NCBI GenBank assembly: GCA_004173415.1
Contig: SEHC01000084.1
Coordinates: 1-7,723 of the forward strand
DNA length: 7,723 bases
Direction of reading: 5' to 3'
DNA from: Lysobacteraceae bacterium
Lineage (GTDB): Bacteria; Pseudomonadota; Gammaproteobacteria; Xanthomonadales; Xanthomonadaceae
Position numbers and translations under genes: made by a program. The notes below the pieces were generated by a model. The model did not search any database. It saw nothing but the letters and a program-made list of their open reading frames with translations, and had not been told where the DNA came from. Position 1 is the first letter of the stretch. The number at the start of each line of letters is the position of its first letter. Shown one piece after another: positions 7,098 through 7,723 of this stretch.

Positions 7098-7723
7098 AAA
7101 ATCACCAACATCACTTACGGCATGCTGCGGGTTCCGTTGAAAACCCCGTTCAAGACCGCGCTGCGCACGGTGGAACGGATCGAGGACGTCGTGATCATGA
7201 TCCATACCGATACCGGCCACGTCGGCTACGGCGAGGCGCCGGCGACGGCGGTGATCACCGGCGACACCCTCGGCTCGATCGTCGATGCGATCCGTCACTA
7301 CATCTCGCCGCGCCTGGTCGGCGAGGAAGTCGCCAACCTCAACCGACTGACCCGCCTGGTGCAGGGCGCGATGGAAAGGAACACCAGCGCCAAGGCCGCG
7401 GTGGAGATCGCTCTCTACGACCTCTGGGGCCAGCTGTACGGGGCACCCCTGTACCAGTTGCTGGGCGGCGGCGACCCGGTGATCACCACCGACATCACCA
7501 TCAGCGTGGACTACATCGACAAGATGGTGGCCGACTCGATGGCCGCGGTCGAACGCGGCTTCGAGTCGCTCAAGATCAAGGTCGGCAAGGACATCGGAGT
7601 GGACATCGAGCGGGTCAAGGCGATCTATTCGGCGGTGGAGAATCGCGCCCTGCTGCGGCTCGACGCGAACCAGGGCTGGACCGCCAAGCAGGCGGTCTTC
7701 GCCCTGCAGGCGCTGGAAAGCGC
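7095..7723 (+). CDS. Dipeptide (L-Ala-D/L-Glu) epimerase, enolase superfamily, 3' part cut by the window edge
   Basis: This enzyme interconverts L-Ala-D-Glu and L-Ala-L-Glu in the cytoplasm, letting the cell reuse murein dipeptides. The 209 visible codons hold the N-terminal capping domain (MKITNITYGMLRVPLKTPF; GEAPATAVITGDTLGSI at 46-62) and the start of the barrel. SLKIKVGKD at 158-166 gives the KxK acid/base lysines (K160, K162). LRLDANQGW at 187-195 gives the first metal-ligand aspartate (D190). The family is about 340-370 residues, so the second and third metal ligands and the opposite catalytic lysine lie beyond the edge. TAVITGDT and the DANQGW form are typical of dipeptide epimerases rather than muconate cycloisomerases. 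Specificity could still be for a different dipeptide, since the family includes hydrophobic and cationic dipeptide epimerases. The ATG at 7095 has no Shine-Dalgarno of its own and overlaps the stop of an upstream mini-ORF; no in-frame start lies upstream before a stop. Confidence 0.92.
   Translation, partial: MKITNITYGMLRVPLKTPFKTALRTVERIEDVVIMIHTDTGHVGYGEAPATAVITGDTLGSIVDAIRHYISPRLVGEEVANLNRLTRLVQGAMERNTSAKAAVEIALYDLWGQLYGAPLYQLLGGGDPVITTDITISVDYIDKMVADSMAAVERGFESLKIKVGKDIGVDIERVKAIYSAVENRALLRLDANQGWTAKQAVFALQALES

Noticed and set aside
6095..7114. A 339-codon open frame on the minus strand
   Set aside because: It is antisense to the NlpC/P60 gene. Its start lies in the 14-bp repeats, which give a repetitive Trp/Gly/Phe-rich start. 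No family is recognisable.

Overview
The window is high-GC, gene-dense DNA. Its style (an Oar-like TonB receptor, high G/C in third codon positions, several secreted hydrolases) suggests a Gram-negative gammaproteobacterium of the Xanthomonadales/Lysobacterales type, such as Lysobacter, Luteimonas or Stenotrophomonas. That placement is inference; no rRNA or marker gene is present.

Layout: two divergent transcription units leave a roughly 420-base AT-patched intergenic region (about 5189-5605). The leftward unit (minus strand) reads, in order: a secreted transglutaminase-fold protein (start 5188), an Oar-type TonB-dependent outer-membrane receptor (start 3640, 42-base gap), and a stand-alone diaminopimelate decarboxylase LysA (start 590, running off the left edge). 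Two perfect 9-bp hairpins lie between the receptor and lysA. The rightward unit (plus strand) reads: a secreted SH3/NlpC-P60 gamma-D-glutamyl-diamino-acid endopeptidase-like protein (5606-7024), then a dipeptide (L-Ala-D/L-Glu) epimerase (start 7095, running off the right edge). Between them are tandem 14-bp repeats that form three 5-codon mini-ORFs linked by ATGA overlaps.

How the genes may work together (inference from family knowledge): the set fits scavenging of cell-wall (murein) peptides. The receptor would bring peptides across the outer membrane. The NlpC/P60 enzyme would cut the gamma-D-Glu-meso-DAP bond in the periplasm. The epimerase would convert the released L-Ala-D-Glu to L-Ala-L-Glu for ordinary peptidases. 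LysA would decarboxylate released meso-DAP to L-lysine. The transglutaminase-fold protein is the least explained member; it may be a second periplasmic cysteine hydrolase acting on the imported peptide. No inner-membrane transporter is visible in the window.
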